DNA from: Anaeromyces robustus
Lineage: Eukaryota > Neocallimastigomycota > Neocallimastigomycetes > Neocallimastigales > Neocallimastigaceae
Assembly: GCA_002104895.1 (NCBI GenBank)
Contig: MCFG01000017.1
Coordinates: forward strand, 105,001-137,500
DNA: 32,500 nt
Reading direction: 5' to 3'
In this document: in pieces, positions 10,324 through 24,751 of the stretch
How the letters are laid out: every line of letters starts with the position of its first letter
How positions within the stretch are numbered: position 1 is the stretch's first letter
Notes under the pieces: model-generated
Databases searched by the model: none
What the model was told of the DNA's origin: nothing
The model's input: the letters and a program-made list of their open reading frames with translations, nothing else
Translations under genes and position numbers: made by a program

Positions 10324-12055
10324 TTAATCTCTCTTTAATGGATACTTTTCGCATTCAATACCATCTTTTCTGATAATATATATTTCAACACAATCACCAG
10401 TATGAATATCACGTTCAGTAACAGATGAAAATGCATCTTTTACTATTTTTATAGCCTTTTCTTCAGTTAGATCAAGTACATCATCAGTAGCTCTATTTTT
10501 TAAACCAATCTTTATGTTTAATTAATTATAATTAATATTATAATAGATGAATAAATGAATGAATAAATAAATATAAATAAATAATGAATGAATGAATGAA
10601 TAAATAAATAAATAAATAAATAAATAAAAATAAATAAATAAATAAATAGATATATAAATAAATATATATATATATAAATAACATTTAAAAAAAAACAATA
10701 AAAAATAATTATTTAATATTAATATATTAATAATATTATTTTCATATAGTAATAATAACGACAACAACAACAATAATAATAATTTAAAAAAATATTATTA
10801 GGATGATATCTTACTTGACTATCTAAGAATGGTTGTAAAAGTTCTTTACCACTACCTTCAGCTTGATATTTAACACGTTCTACATTACCAACAGAATCAT
10901 AGTCGAAGACACAACCTTTACCTATATTTAAAATTTTTATATTTTCATTTTATATTTTTATTATAATATTAAATATTATAATTGATATTTCATTTTAATT
11001 TTATATAATAAATAATCAAAATATACATTTAATTTTTAATAATTAAATTATTAAATGAATTAATCATATTAATACCTTCTTCATCAAGTCCACCTAAAAT
11101 AGTAAAACAATAGTATGGGAAGAAACGTTTTTGATATAACATGACAGATAATAATTGAGCAAGAGCTGGTGTACTCATAACTTTATCATGTTGATGATAA
11201 TACCACTTTTTTTAAATTTAAAATATTTTGATTATTTATTAATTTATATGTAATATTTATTCATTAATATCAAAATTTCATTATTCATATTATTTAAATT
11301 TTTAATTTTTATTAATAAGTATCATTTATTTATTATAAAATTAATACCTCCATTCTTTGTTTAATTCTTTTAACAAGACAGATACCATCAGCATAAAAAC
11401 CACTTGTACCGATAACTGTTTTATCTGAACTATTAACATTAAAATAATTAATGCCATATATGGTTAAATTTTTATTCATTAATAAATAAATATTTGTATT
11501 TTTTGAATTATATATTCTATATTTAATAAAAATTTGATATCTACAGTTGATGAGCCTTTGGTGCATATCTACAATTGATGTGATATCCATCACTTTGACG
11601 AGTGTCAGCAGCTACAATACAAAAATCTTCTCCAGCAAGTGCCATAGTAGTACTATTTTATATAAATGAAAAGATAAAAAAAATTGTTATTAATTGGGTA
11701 ATATTAAAAATTTAATAATTCTCTATGAAAATGTTAATATTTTAATTCTGTTTATTTAATGAACATCTGTTTGTTAAATTTATTATTTAAATTTTTAATA
11801 ATTCGATTTATAAAATGTTTATTAAAATTATTGAATTTTTTAATATATTTTTTTTTTTCATTTTTATTTCATATAAAGTATTTGAAATTTAAATTTTGTT
11901 TATTTTTTATATAATATATATAATTATTGGATGACTGTTTAATGATTGATTAATGATTTAAAAATGTTCCATTACCCTCCATTATCTTCATATGGATCAA
12001 ATCTATTAGCCATTTGTCTAGCTGGTTGAGCAGTTGGAATTGGTTCAGAAATCAT
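10324..12055 (-). CDS. PRE7: Proteasome subunit beta-6 (PRE7/PSMB1), 6 exons
   Basis: Beta-6 subunit of the 20S proteasome, a non-catalytic member of the beta ring in cytosol and nucleus. Exons on the minus strand: 12055-11976, 11652-11545, 11429-11348, 11205-11076, 10921-10815, 10509-10324. Phases close to a 230-residue protein, close to yeast Pre7 (241). Diagnostic blocks in order: RFDPYEDNGG, LAGEDFCIVAADTRQSDGYH, SDKTVIGTSGFYADG, KRFFPYYCFTILGGLDEEG, VFDYDSVGNVERVKYQAEGS, and the C-terminal VKDAFSSVTERDIHTGD. The pattern NGG plus AGEDF separates beta-6 from other beta subunits. The ATG chosen opens exon 1 in phase and gives a short N-terminal extension normal for this subunit. Two introns end in AAG rather than YAG. 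Exon 2 carries two near-identical candidate donors 28 nt apart; only the downstream one preserves the conserved sequence. Confidence 0.95.
10547..10680. repeat. GAAT/TAAA mixed microsatellite in the last beta-6 intron
   Basis: Mixed tracts of GAAT, TAAA and TATA in the 305-bp intron between exons 5 and 6 of the beta-6 gene. Confidence 0.85.
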
Positions 12056-12290
12056 TTTACTATTTATTTTTTATATTTAATAACTATTAAATTATTTATT
12101 AGAGGATGTAATTAATAATTATATTATATTAATTATACTTAAAATTATAAGATCAATAAATTATATATACCTCACTATTTCAATAATATAATAGTTTAGT
12201 TAAATACTTTATTTTATTTTTATAAAAAAAGTATAAATAAAAATTTTTAATTATTATTATTTATTAAAATTAATATTAATAATAAAAGTA

Positions 12291-12414
<124 letters not shown>

Positions 12415-12857
12415 AAATTTTTAATACATATAAAAAAAAATATATATAAATATACATATAATTTTGTATTTGAATATTAATTTAATATTTAATTTCTATT
12501 TAATTGTTCATTTATTTTCTTATGGTAATAATATTTATTAAATTTTCAAACAATTTTTAATTAAACTTCAAATAAATTTTAAATATATTTGAAGAAAAAG
12601 AGAATAAAATATTATAACTAAACCTAATTAAATTATACTATTCAGATATATAGCTATATAAAAAATATTTGTTTTAATTATTATTACTTTTAATATTCTT
12701 GATTGTAAAATAATAAAAATAAATATCTAATATATTAATAAACAATATTTAATTTTAAAATATTTTGAATATGTAAGAAATAAGATATTATTATGACAGA
12801 TATAATATAGGTAATTAGTAACAATATTTTATTATATATTAAAAAAGATAAGTACTT

Positions 12858-13018
<161 letters not shown>

Positions 13019-14391
13019 TTCAATATATTTACTGTTAATAATAATCATACATATTCATAAATTTCAAATCTATTTAAAATTATCTCTTGTTTTAAAAAGC
13101 TATTTTTATTTTTTATTTTTATACAATTCAAGAATTATAAAAATATATGACAAATAATTAAATATTATTGAGATATCGTAGAATCATAGCATATATTTTT
13201 AATAAATAGTTATTATTTATGTATATATAATATATGCATAGTAGCGATCATTTTACATACTTGATATTTTTTAATTGGTATAAACAACTGATGGATGTTA
13301 TTTCTATATATGTAATAATTTGATGAATAGTTATTATTTATATAAAATATTTATAATATTATTTATTTAATATAAATATATATTCATTTATTTATCATAT
13401 TAAAAAAGAATTTAATATTTTTTTTTAAAATTTTCAAATTATTAACTTATATGGAAATTTTAATTTTTTTATTATGCCCTATTCGTTCCAATTTTTTGTT
13501 AAATTAAAATTAAAATTTTTTTAATTATAATCTTTTACAAATATATAATAATATATATTAATTTATATTGAATCAATATACATAATATATTAAATATAAA
13601 TTTTTTAGTTAATTAATTTAGTAAAAAAAAAAAAAAATAGAATGAAGTATGAAATTAAATATGAAATACTACTTTTTCTTTTTTTCGTTTTTCATTTTTG
13701 TATTTTTAACAACTTATATTTGAATTTAGAGAAATTATCAAATTGAAATTGTTTTATTGCATTATATATTTAATTTATTATTATTTAAAAGGCGTATATT
13801 TTCTTTATGAATAATAATTTTGATAATAATAAATTATGAAAAAAAAAAGAAAGGAAAAAATAATTATTTGAAAGAAATGATAATTTATTTATTCATATAA
13901 AGAATAAAGAAATATAAAATTATATTATTTTTAATATTGTATACTACGAAGATATAAATTATTTAATAAATAATTAAATTTATATAATTACATTTATTAT
14001 TATTGTAATGAAATAGCAATAATAATAAAACATAATTATATATAATTGATTGTTACAAATTGTATATATATATATATATATTTATTATATTTTAACATAT
14101 TATATATTTAGATATTTTATTCAAGTTAAATAAAAATTCAATATATCTTTTTAATTGTAATATTTTTGTTTGAATTAAAGCTGATTACATTAAATTCTCT
14201 TTTATTTCTATATATATTTGATTTTGAATTTAAATTTGATTTTCAGAAAAAACAAAAAACAAAATCAAAATTGCCAAACAAAGGAAAACAAAGAATTTCT
14301 TGATATTTTGATATTTATAAGTGTATTTTCTATATATCATTTCGATTCAATCATTTCATTCAAATTATATTGCTAAATTATATAAAAATCA

Positions 14392-14577
14392 ATGGATATT
14401 GATGATGATGTTATTGATTTATCACAAGTTCGTGATGATTTTGATTTAGGTTATTCTAAGAATAATCAAAATTCATTTGGTGATATTAGTAATGTTAAAT
14501 CACAATTTCAAATTACTACAAATGATAATTCTTTATCATTTTTCCAAAATGATTTTAATAAAAGTAGTATATCGAAT

Positions 14578-14611
<34 letters not shown>

Positions 14612-15136
14612 TCCAATTACCATTTAACGGAATGGACGATGAAAGTGATACTGAAATTTTAATACCACTTGAAAATGGTAATATAATAATACATATAATA
14701 TGATATTTTTTATAATATATATATAGATAAGTATTTTAACAATTTTTGGAATAATTAATATTTTTTTTTTAATTTGTTAAGAAAATGAGGAATTAATTAC
14801 AGATGTTCAACCTTCTTTTTCACTTGAACGTGGAGAAGAAGATGCTACAATTGAAATTGAATTAGAATCATATGAAAAAGAAAAGTATTCGTGGTTTTTA
14901 AAGTATTACATATTTTGTTAATAATAATGTATAGATATGATTTAATTATCAAACTTAATTGTAATTAAAGGGTATTAATATATTTTACATAATAATTATA
15001 AATATTTAGGTCTCCATTTAAAAATAAACTATATAATAATAACATCAATAACTCTAATAATAATAATAATAATAATAATAGTAATAAGAATACTAATACA
15101 ATTTTTAATAATAATAACAAGATTATTAGTACAACT

Positions 15137-15188
<52 letters not shown>

Positions 15189-15425
15189 TATCCAATAATA
15201 GTTTTAGTTTCAATAAAAATAATATTATTAACAACAATTTGAATATTTCAAATTCAAATAATAAATACAATTATAATTCATTAAATTCCATAGATTTTAA
15301 TTTTTCAAATAATAAAAAGCTAAATATACCAAAATCTTTTCAATTAAATTCAAATATATCTTTTTTACATTCTATGAAAAGTAGTGATGATATTAACAAC
15401 AATAACAACATGAATAATAGTAATA

Positions 15426-15458
<33 letters not shown>

Positions 15459-15753
15459 ATAATAGCAACAATGATATTAATATTATTAATAATATAAGTA
15501 TTAGTAATAATAATAATAATAATAATAGTATTTCAATTAATGAAAATGGTATTAATAATTCAAAATTTTCTTTAGAAGACAATGGTAATTAATATTATAT
15601 TATTTTGATTCATTTATTAATTTTGATTTTAATAATACAATAATAATTTTTATTATAATAATAAAATTTTATAATTTTCATTATAATATTTTTTCTTTAA
15701 TATTATATATATATATTTTTTCTTTAATATTTTATATATTTTTATTATAATTC

Positions 15754-15839
<86 letters not shown>

Positions 15840-17967
15840 TTTTTTTTTTTTGTTATTAATGTTATTATTTTGTACATGTTCATAATTTAATTATTATTTA
15901 TCATCATATAATAAAGATATTGAAAATAAAAGCTTTTTGGAAATTGTGGAAAGTAAAGGGAATTATTCACAAAAGGAACATGAATTGGATATATTAAATG
16001 ATAATAATTTTTTAAAATCTGATATAAATTTAGAAACTATAAGTCCTATTAAAATTAATGATGATCCAATTTTCGAGTCAAAGAATTTACTTTCAAGTAA
16101 TATAATGGAATCAAGCAATAAGATTAATAACCATAATAATACCTTAGAAAAGGAAGATTATATACAAGATAGTACAAATAGAGCCAAAGGTATTTTAGAA
16201 AAGTATAAATTAAAATTAAAAGATGAAGAGAGTTTTGTTTCACATATAAGTAAACCTATTAATTTTAAAGAAACTAATAATAACATTTTTAGTTATAATT
16301 TGGAAGATAAAAATCAAATAACTAATAGTTCAAATATATCGTCGGAAATTAATAAAATTCATGAAGATATTGATAAAATTGTAGTAGAAAATAATATAGA
16401 TTTAAAGATGAACAAATTAAATTCAATAAATAATGATTTTAAATACAGAACTTTAACACATGAAAAGTCTTCGGATAGCATCAGAAACAAATTTCGGTCT
16501 TCTCCGACATCATCTTTTACAAAAAATGAAAAGGATAGTTTTAATGAAAAAATATTAGAAAATAAAAGTAATTCATTTAGTAATGATAATTCTCCATCTT
16601 ATGAAGAAAATAAAGAGTTAAAATCAATAGACAAAAGAAGGTCGTTAAGTTCTTTAAGTTTAAAACATTTTAATTTTAGTAATAAACATAATGATGAAAT
16701 AAATAAAAAAATTGAAGAAATACGTGAAAGATTAAAACTTAATAATGAAAAACGTCATGAAAAATCTAATAATAATATATTAAAAGATTCATCATTATTT
16801 CATTTTGAAACTGAAAGTGAAGAGAAATCCAATCAAAATGAATTAATAAATAATATAAGTATAGAAAATAAGCCATCTTCGAAAGTATTAGAAAATGATG
16901 ATGAAAACAATAGTGATGAAGCTGTAAGTTATTACTTATAATAAATTTAAAATACTAATAATAAATAATTAAAATAAGTATAAATTTTTTTATAATAATT
17001 TTAAAAATACTGCATAATTAATTAAATAAGAATTATATAAATAATTATTAAAAATAAAAACTAAATAAATAATATATATATATTTTAAATATGTATTATA
17101 TTTTTATTATTATTGTTATATTTTCTTCTTTTTTAATTTAAATCATTAAAAATATTTATTAATATAGAATGAATTACTTAATTCTTCTAGTTTTGATCAA
17201 TTAGAAATATCAAGTAAAGAAGAAAAAAGACCTCCATCAAAGAAAAAACCATTTTCATTAGATAGTTTAAAAAATATATCTACAGAACCATTTATATTAA
17301 ATTTAAACTTAACTTCTACTTCTAAATCTTCAAATTCACCTTCTCTAAGTCAATCTAAACATAGCTCAATACCAACCTTTTCTCAATTTTATTTAAGTAA
17401 TAAAAATCAAAAAGATTTAAAAAAATCCAAAAGTACACCTTCATTAAATATACCCAAACCTCAATCTCCAACATTAGAACAACAACTTGCCAACCCTGCA
17501 AATACTTTTAGAGTAGCAAAATATGCTAGACTTAATAATACTAAATTGCCTATGCCATCAAAAGTACCTAGAAAGTTATACGATGAATACTGTAAGATTT
17601 ATTATTATAATAATTTTTTATAAATTATTTAAAGAATTATTTTGAATTAATATATTATAAATTTATTATTTCTAATAGTAAATTCAAGGGGTGATTTAAC
17701 AAATGATTTAAATAATAATTCTGAAATAAAGCCTGTTGAGCCAAGAAAACAAGCTATACCAATTTCAAAACTAAGACAACCTTCTAAATTAAGATTAAGA
17801 CCAAATATTTTGGTAATCTTTATTTGTTACAGTTGTAATTATATAAAATTTTTTTATATTGTTTTATTAACGTTTTTTTTTAATTTTTTTTTTTTTTTTT
17901 ATACTTTTTTTAATAATATATTTAGAATGCATCTTTGCATAGTAGTCATTCCACAAGTTCAGTTTGA
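14392..17967 (+). CDS. Asn/Ser/Lys-rich protein of unknown function, 7 exons, 862 aa
   Basis: I do not recognise this protein. Exons: 14392-14677, 14782-14902, 15010-15584, 15917-16923, 17168-17591, 17679-17812, 17926-17967; phases close through all six introns and the frame ends at TGA. Start: MDIDDDVIDLSQVRDDFDLG. Exon 2 encodes an acidic patch (LERGEEDATIEIELESYEKE). Exon 3 is mostly poly-Asn coded by AAT runs. Exon 4 is Ser/Lys/Glu-rich with a probable short coiled coil (NKKIEEIRERLKLNNEKR). Exons 5-7 are better conserved in character: KYARLNNTKLPMPSKVPRKL and AIPISKLRQPSKLRLRP, then the end NASLHSSHSTSSV. The basic Ser/Pro tail with TKLP and SKLR words recalls microtubule-associated or EB1-binding tails; this is a weak inference. 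Mostly disordered by composition, with no membrane segment or catalytic motif seen. Confidence 0.75.
15788..15851. repeat. 51-T homopolymer and neighbouring T run in an intron
   Basis: T run at 15788-15838, one G, then 12 more T, inside the third intron (15585-15916) of the Asn-rich gene. It follows ATT units and precedes the AAG acceptor by about 65 nt. Confidence 0.95.
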
Positions 17968-19144
17968 AGTTTTTATTTATAATAATTTATTAATAAAATT
18001 AAAATTTTTTAATTTTATATATTTTACAACTATGAATTTATAATATAAAATAAAAATAAAAATAAAAATAAAATTAAAGTAAAAATAAAAAATAAGATTA
18101 AAGATTTAAAGTACTTTAAGTATTAGAGGGAAGGTAAGATGGATAACATTGATATAAAGAAATATGAGAATTATGAATATGTTTATATATATATTTATTT
18201 AATTATTTATATATAAAATGCGTATTTTTGATATATAAGAGAAATAATATTTCATTAAATTTAATATTGATGATATGAAATACAATTATTTATTTATTTA
18301 TTCCAAAGAATGACTATTTTATTAGAAAATTTTAAGCTTTTTTTTTTTATTAATTGTCTATATGTATTTATAAATTAATAATAATACTTAGAATAATTAG
18401 AATATTCTTTTTTATTGTTATTATTATTATTATTATTATTATTTTTTTTTTTTTTCAATTTCATATGTAATTATATTTTTATTTATAAAAATAACATAAT
18501 CGTTATTTAAATATATATAAAATTTGAAAATTTATTTATTAAAGATTTAAACATTAATGTTATTGTTATATAACGATTTCTTAAACATGCACACACAAAG
18601 ATATTATATATTTTATTTATATATATTATTATCATTTTAGGTTGAATAAATATATATTAAGTATTAATTATAAATTTTTATTAGTTAGTTATTTATTTAT
18701 TAAAAATTATAAATATTAATAATTATCTAAAATGAAGTAATAAATGTATAATTAAAAAATTCGGAAATAAATAAATAAATTATAAATAAATAAATACTAT
18801 AAAATATTAAAAGAACAATCTAGTAGAATCATAAATGTAAATGAAATAAAGTAAAATGATAAATATAATTTTTTTTTAAATAAATATTACTATATTATTA
18901 CTACATTAATAAAAATAATAATTATAATAGGATAATAAATAAAAAAAAAAAAAAAAAAGAAAAAAAGAAAAAGAAAGATAAGAAAATTTATTAAATAATT
19001 AATATTATAAAATGAAATGTAATTGAAATCAATAGTAAAGGAGTAAATAGTAAATAGTTTTTAATAAAGTAATAAACGAAATAGTAAAATAAATAGATAT
19101 TTATTTCATTCTTCTTATTATTGTTATTATTGGTATTATTTTGT
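17968..19144. other. Convergent spacer between the Asn-rich gene and DBP10
   Basis: The two genes converge here, so both 3' UTRs lie inside. AT-rich with AAAAT units (18050-18075), ATT units and a T run (18417-18457), TAAA fragments and an A-rich stretch (18942-18972). No gene seen. Confidence 0.7.
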
Positions 19145-20087
19145 TTACTTCTTTTTCTTAATATTATGTCTACCATTCTTTTCACGTCTCTTTTCTTTAA
19201 TTTTTCTGTCCTTAGTAATTTGTACTGCTGTACGAAGTTCATTCTTAGCATGTTCACCAGTTGTTTTATGTTTAACCACACGAAGACGTTTACCTTTATG
19301 CTTTTTAATTGTTACAGTATTATTATCTAATCCCTTGCCTTCTCTTCTAGCTTCAGCTTCAAGTCTTGCCTTCTTTCTTTGTTGATTCTTTGAATTTGGA
19401 TTACCTGGTGTCATTTTAGTGTGTACAATACGACGTGATTTATAAAGTTGTGACATATCAGCTGCATTAGCAGAATTATCCAATTCTTTTTCACCAGATC
19501 TAGGAATTTCAATTTTTGTTTTCTTTTGCCATTCTTCAAATCTTTTACTTTTATAACTAGCAGGAATGATATTACCACTTTCAGTTTTAATTCTTTTTTT
19601 GTTATCAGAACCAATAGTTTCACGAATAAATCTTTTCTTTTTAGTATCCCATTTTAAGGCACCCTTAACATTCTTCTTTAAAGCTTTGTCATCATCACCC
19701 ATCAAATCCATTGTAGCTGAACCCATTTGTTCAATAAATGAATTACTTCCAATACCAGCATTACCGTTAATTCCATAACCACGTTCTGCGTTAACACCTT
19801 GTTGATAGTGTGACATATAATATTCTTTATCTTTGAAATCGGTAATTTCTCTTTTTCTTTTCTTTGATGATAAATTTTTGAATGTTTTCTATTTTATTTA
19901 TAATATTAAGAAAAATAATCAATTAAATATATAAAATAAAATAAAATAAAATAAAATAAAATAAAATAAAATAAAATAAAATAAAATAAAATAAAATAAA
20001 ATAAAATAAAATAAAATAAAATAAAATAAAATAAAATAAAATAAAATAAAATAAAATAAAATAAAATAAAATAAAATAAAATAAAAC

Positions 20088-20154
<67 letters not shown>

Positions 20155-23031
20155 AATATATTAATTTATAATTATAATATATATTATTGAATATATTTAT
20201 TTATTTATTATTATTTTTATAATAATTACCTCAAGTTCTTCTTCATTAACTTCATCTACCTTTTTAGCTTTATTTGCCTTCATTTGAGCCTTTTTTTCTT
20301 CAGCCTTTGCTATTTTTTCTTGTCTAGCTTCAATAATACTAAATATTTGTGATCTTCTTTTTTGCATAAGTTGAGCTTCTGCTGATTTGAGACCTCTTTT
20401 ACCAACTTCAAAAATGGTTTCATGTGGTCTGAAACTTGATAATGAATTAACAATTTTTGCTCTTTCGATTTCATTTTTATCAACAACATTTGATAATATT
20501 GGATGAATACCAGCAAACTTTTCAGTTAATTCTTTAGCATGAATATAAGATTCACTTGAAGCTTTTGCTCTAGTTTTATAATAAAGTTTATACGCATTCT
20601 GGGTGACTTTCTTTAAACCTTCTAATGTTACATTTAATTTTATTAAATTTTCTATATAGCTTGTTTCCATATCTAATGAATCTTGTGGAATATTACCATA
20701 AACAATTTCGGTAGTATAATCTGGTTCTTCTCCATCTTGGTAATCATTAGCTAATTTTAATGGTCTTCCAGTAAAAAGTTGTAGATCAATAAAGTATGGT
20801 AACTTGTTATTATTATTATTATTATTATTATTTTTTTTTTTTTTTTTTTTTAATTAAAATATTATTTAATTAAATTATTATTAGATTTGAGTTTTATTTG
20901 TTTTAATAAATATTATATAATAAATAAATATATATAATTAATTAAAATAAAGGGGATTAAAATAATTTAAGTATTTACTTCATCACTTGAGACAAAGGAA
21001 TAAGCAACACCTTTTCTACCAGCTCTAGCTGCTCTACCTACTCTGTGAATGAAAATTTTTGAGGAGGTTGGGAAATCGTAATTAATAACATTTTCTAAAA
21101 GTGGGATATCAATACCACGTGCAGCAACATCTGTTACAATGAGAATTTTAGATTTACCATTACGGAATTTAGATATATTTATTTTTCTAGCTGTTTGATC
21201 TAATGAACCATAAATATAAGTATTATCAATGTTTGCTTTATCTAATAGTTCATGAAGATATTCAACATGATGTTTTGTAGCTGTAAAAATAATTGTTGAT
21301 TCATCTTCTTTTATAACATGTCTTAATAAGAATAACAATGCTGATTCCTTTTCTATGCGTTTAACTGAGAAGAAAGCAGCCTAAATAAATGTACAACAAC
21401 AATAATAACAACAACAATAATAATAATAAATATATTTATTTTCATTAAATATTTAATTTTTTTAAATAATTATTAATAAATACCTGTAAATCTTTGCTCA
21501 TTTTTGAATCAACATCTAATCTAATAAGTGATGGATCTGTTAAACCAGCTTTAGCAAAATCAACTAATAATCTTGGAAGTGTAGCAGAGAATAAAATAGT
21601 TTGACGTTCTTGAGGTAATTTAAAAAGAATTTCTTTTAATTGTTCTTCAAAACCCATTTCAAAAAGTCTATCTGCTTCATCAAAAACAACATGTTGTACT
21701 GTTTTTAAATCAAAATTCATTTCAATAATCAAATGCATTAAACGACCTGGCGTAGCAATAATAATATCTGGATTACCAGCAATAGCACTAAATTGCTCTT
21801 CCATATTATCACCACCAACAATAACACATGTTCTTAAATCAGTAAATTTACCAAAATCTTTAACAAATTTTAATGTTTGAATAGCTAATTCACGAGTTGG
21901 TGATAAAATTAATGCACGAACACCTACCTATATATATAAAATTATTATTATATTTTTATATTTTATTTGATTAATAATTTTATAATTATAATATATATTT
22001 TATATAATTAATTTTATGTTTTATAGTTTACTTTAACAGAGTGAGCTTTTAATTTTTCAATAATAGGAATTAAAAATGAAGCAGTTTTACCAGAACCTGT
22101 TCTTGCCATAGCAACTACATCTTTACCTTCAAGAATAATTGGAATAGTTTTTCTTTGAATTGGTGTTGGAACTTTATAACCTTTATGCATAATAGCCTTG
22201 TATACAAAATTACTTAAACCTTTTTTTTTTTTATTTTTAATATTTTTTTTTTATAAATATTTGATTTTAAAATTAAAAAAGAAAAAAAAAAAAAAAAAAA
22301 AAAAAAAAGAAAAATTAGAAAATATATTAACATTTAAATTATAATTATATATTCAAACTTGAAATTCAACTAATTGAGAATCTTTATTTTAAAATTTATT
22401 GAAATTAAATTTAAATATTCTATATATGTATTGCAAATACTTTACCCATAGATTGAAAACCTCCAGACTTTTTATGTTTTCTGTTAGCTTCACGAAGCTT
22501 TCTTTCAATTTCTTCATCTTCACTATCTTCTTCTTCATCTTCCTCATCCTCCTCGTCTTCATCATCATCATCATCTTCATCATCATCACTATAAATTTCT
22601 TCTTCTTCGTTTTTATATTTATCATTACTATTTACACTATTTTGTTCATTATCACTATTATCTGAAAATGGTTCTGAAATTGCTGAATCGTATTCTTCTT
22701 CATCAGTTACTTCATCATTTGAAATATCATCATAATCATTATTAACTTGGGGTACTGTTTCAAATTCGTCATCTTCATCTTTTTGATATTTTGCTTTCTT
22801 TTTCTTTTTTTCCTGTGCTTTAGCTTCCATTTCTATTTTGAATTTTTTTCTGGATAACCATTTCTTTTTTGGTTGTTGTTCTTCTTCAAAAACATCTTCT
22901 ATTCCATTTTTATTCTTTTTATTTTTTTTATCAGTTTGTTTTATGTCTTTTCCTGTAGGTATATTTTTTCCATTATTTTGTTTTCCTGCAGCTTTAATAT
23001 TGGATTTTGAATTTTTCTTTTTCACAGACAT
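19145..23031 (-). CDS. DBP10: ATP-dependent RNA helicase DBP10 (DDX54), 6 exons, 978 aa
   Basis: Nucleolar DEAD-box helicase needed for 60S ribosome assembly. Exons on the minus strand: 23031-22446, 22219-22032, 21927-21484, 21380-20979, 20802-20230, 19888-19145; phases close to 978 residues (yeast 995). N-terminus is Lys-rich, then acidic (about 150-185), then [11 protein letters not shown]. Helicase motifs: Q motif GYKVPTPIQ, motif I ARTGSGKT (234-241), PTRELA, TPGRL, DEAD (341-344), SAT (372-374), [18 protein letters not shown] and [11 protein letters not shown] (about 517). DBP10-specific parts follow: [14 protein letters not shown]-type helix [14 protein letters not shown], and the DBP10CT region with [13 protein letters not shown] and [10 protein letters not shown]. 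The tail is very basic, fitting nucleolar RNA binding. I chose MSVKKK as the start. An in-frame upstream ATG at 23175 would add a hydrophobic, AT-rich stretch typical of untranslated DNA. Introns 1 and 4 end in AAG. Confidence 0.96.
19931..20152. repeat. (TAAAA)n then (CAAAA)n then A33 in a DBP10 intron
   Basis: Pentanucleotide TAAAA array (19931-20086), grading into CAAAA units (20087-20119), then a pure A run (20120-20152). All lie in the last intron of DBP10 (19889-20229). Confidence 0.95.
22274..22312. repeat. A-rich run in the first DBP10 intron
   Basis: Poly-A interrupted by G (AAAAAAGAAAAAA and on) between exons 1 and 2 of DBP10. In the sense of the gene it is a T-rich tract. Confidence 0.85.

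Positions 23032-24751
<1,720 letters not shown>

Noticed and set aside
11333-11593. Single 86-codon ORF
   Set aside because: It is intron read-through joining frames of two real beta-6 exons; splicing from 11545 to 11429 restores the conserved protein.
15340-15582. Minus-strand Leu-rich ORF
   Set aside because: Antisense of the poly-Asn exon of the Asn-rich gene.
18991-19281. Minus-strand ORF overlapping the DBP10 C-terminus
   Set aside because: A different frame from the conserved DBP10 tail; it runs past the stop into AT-rich spacer.
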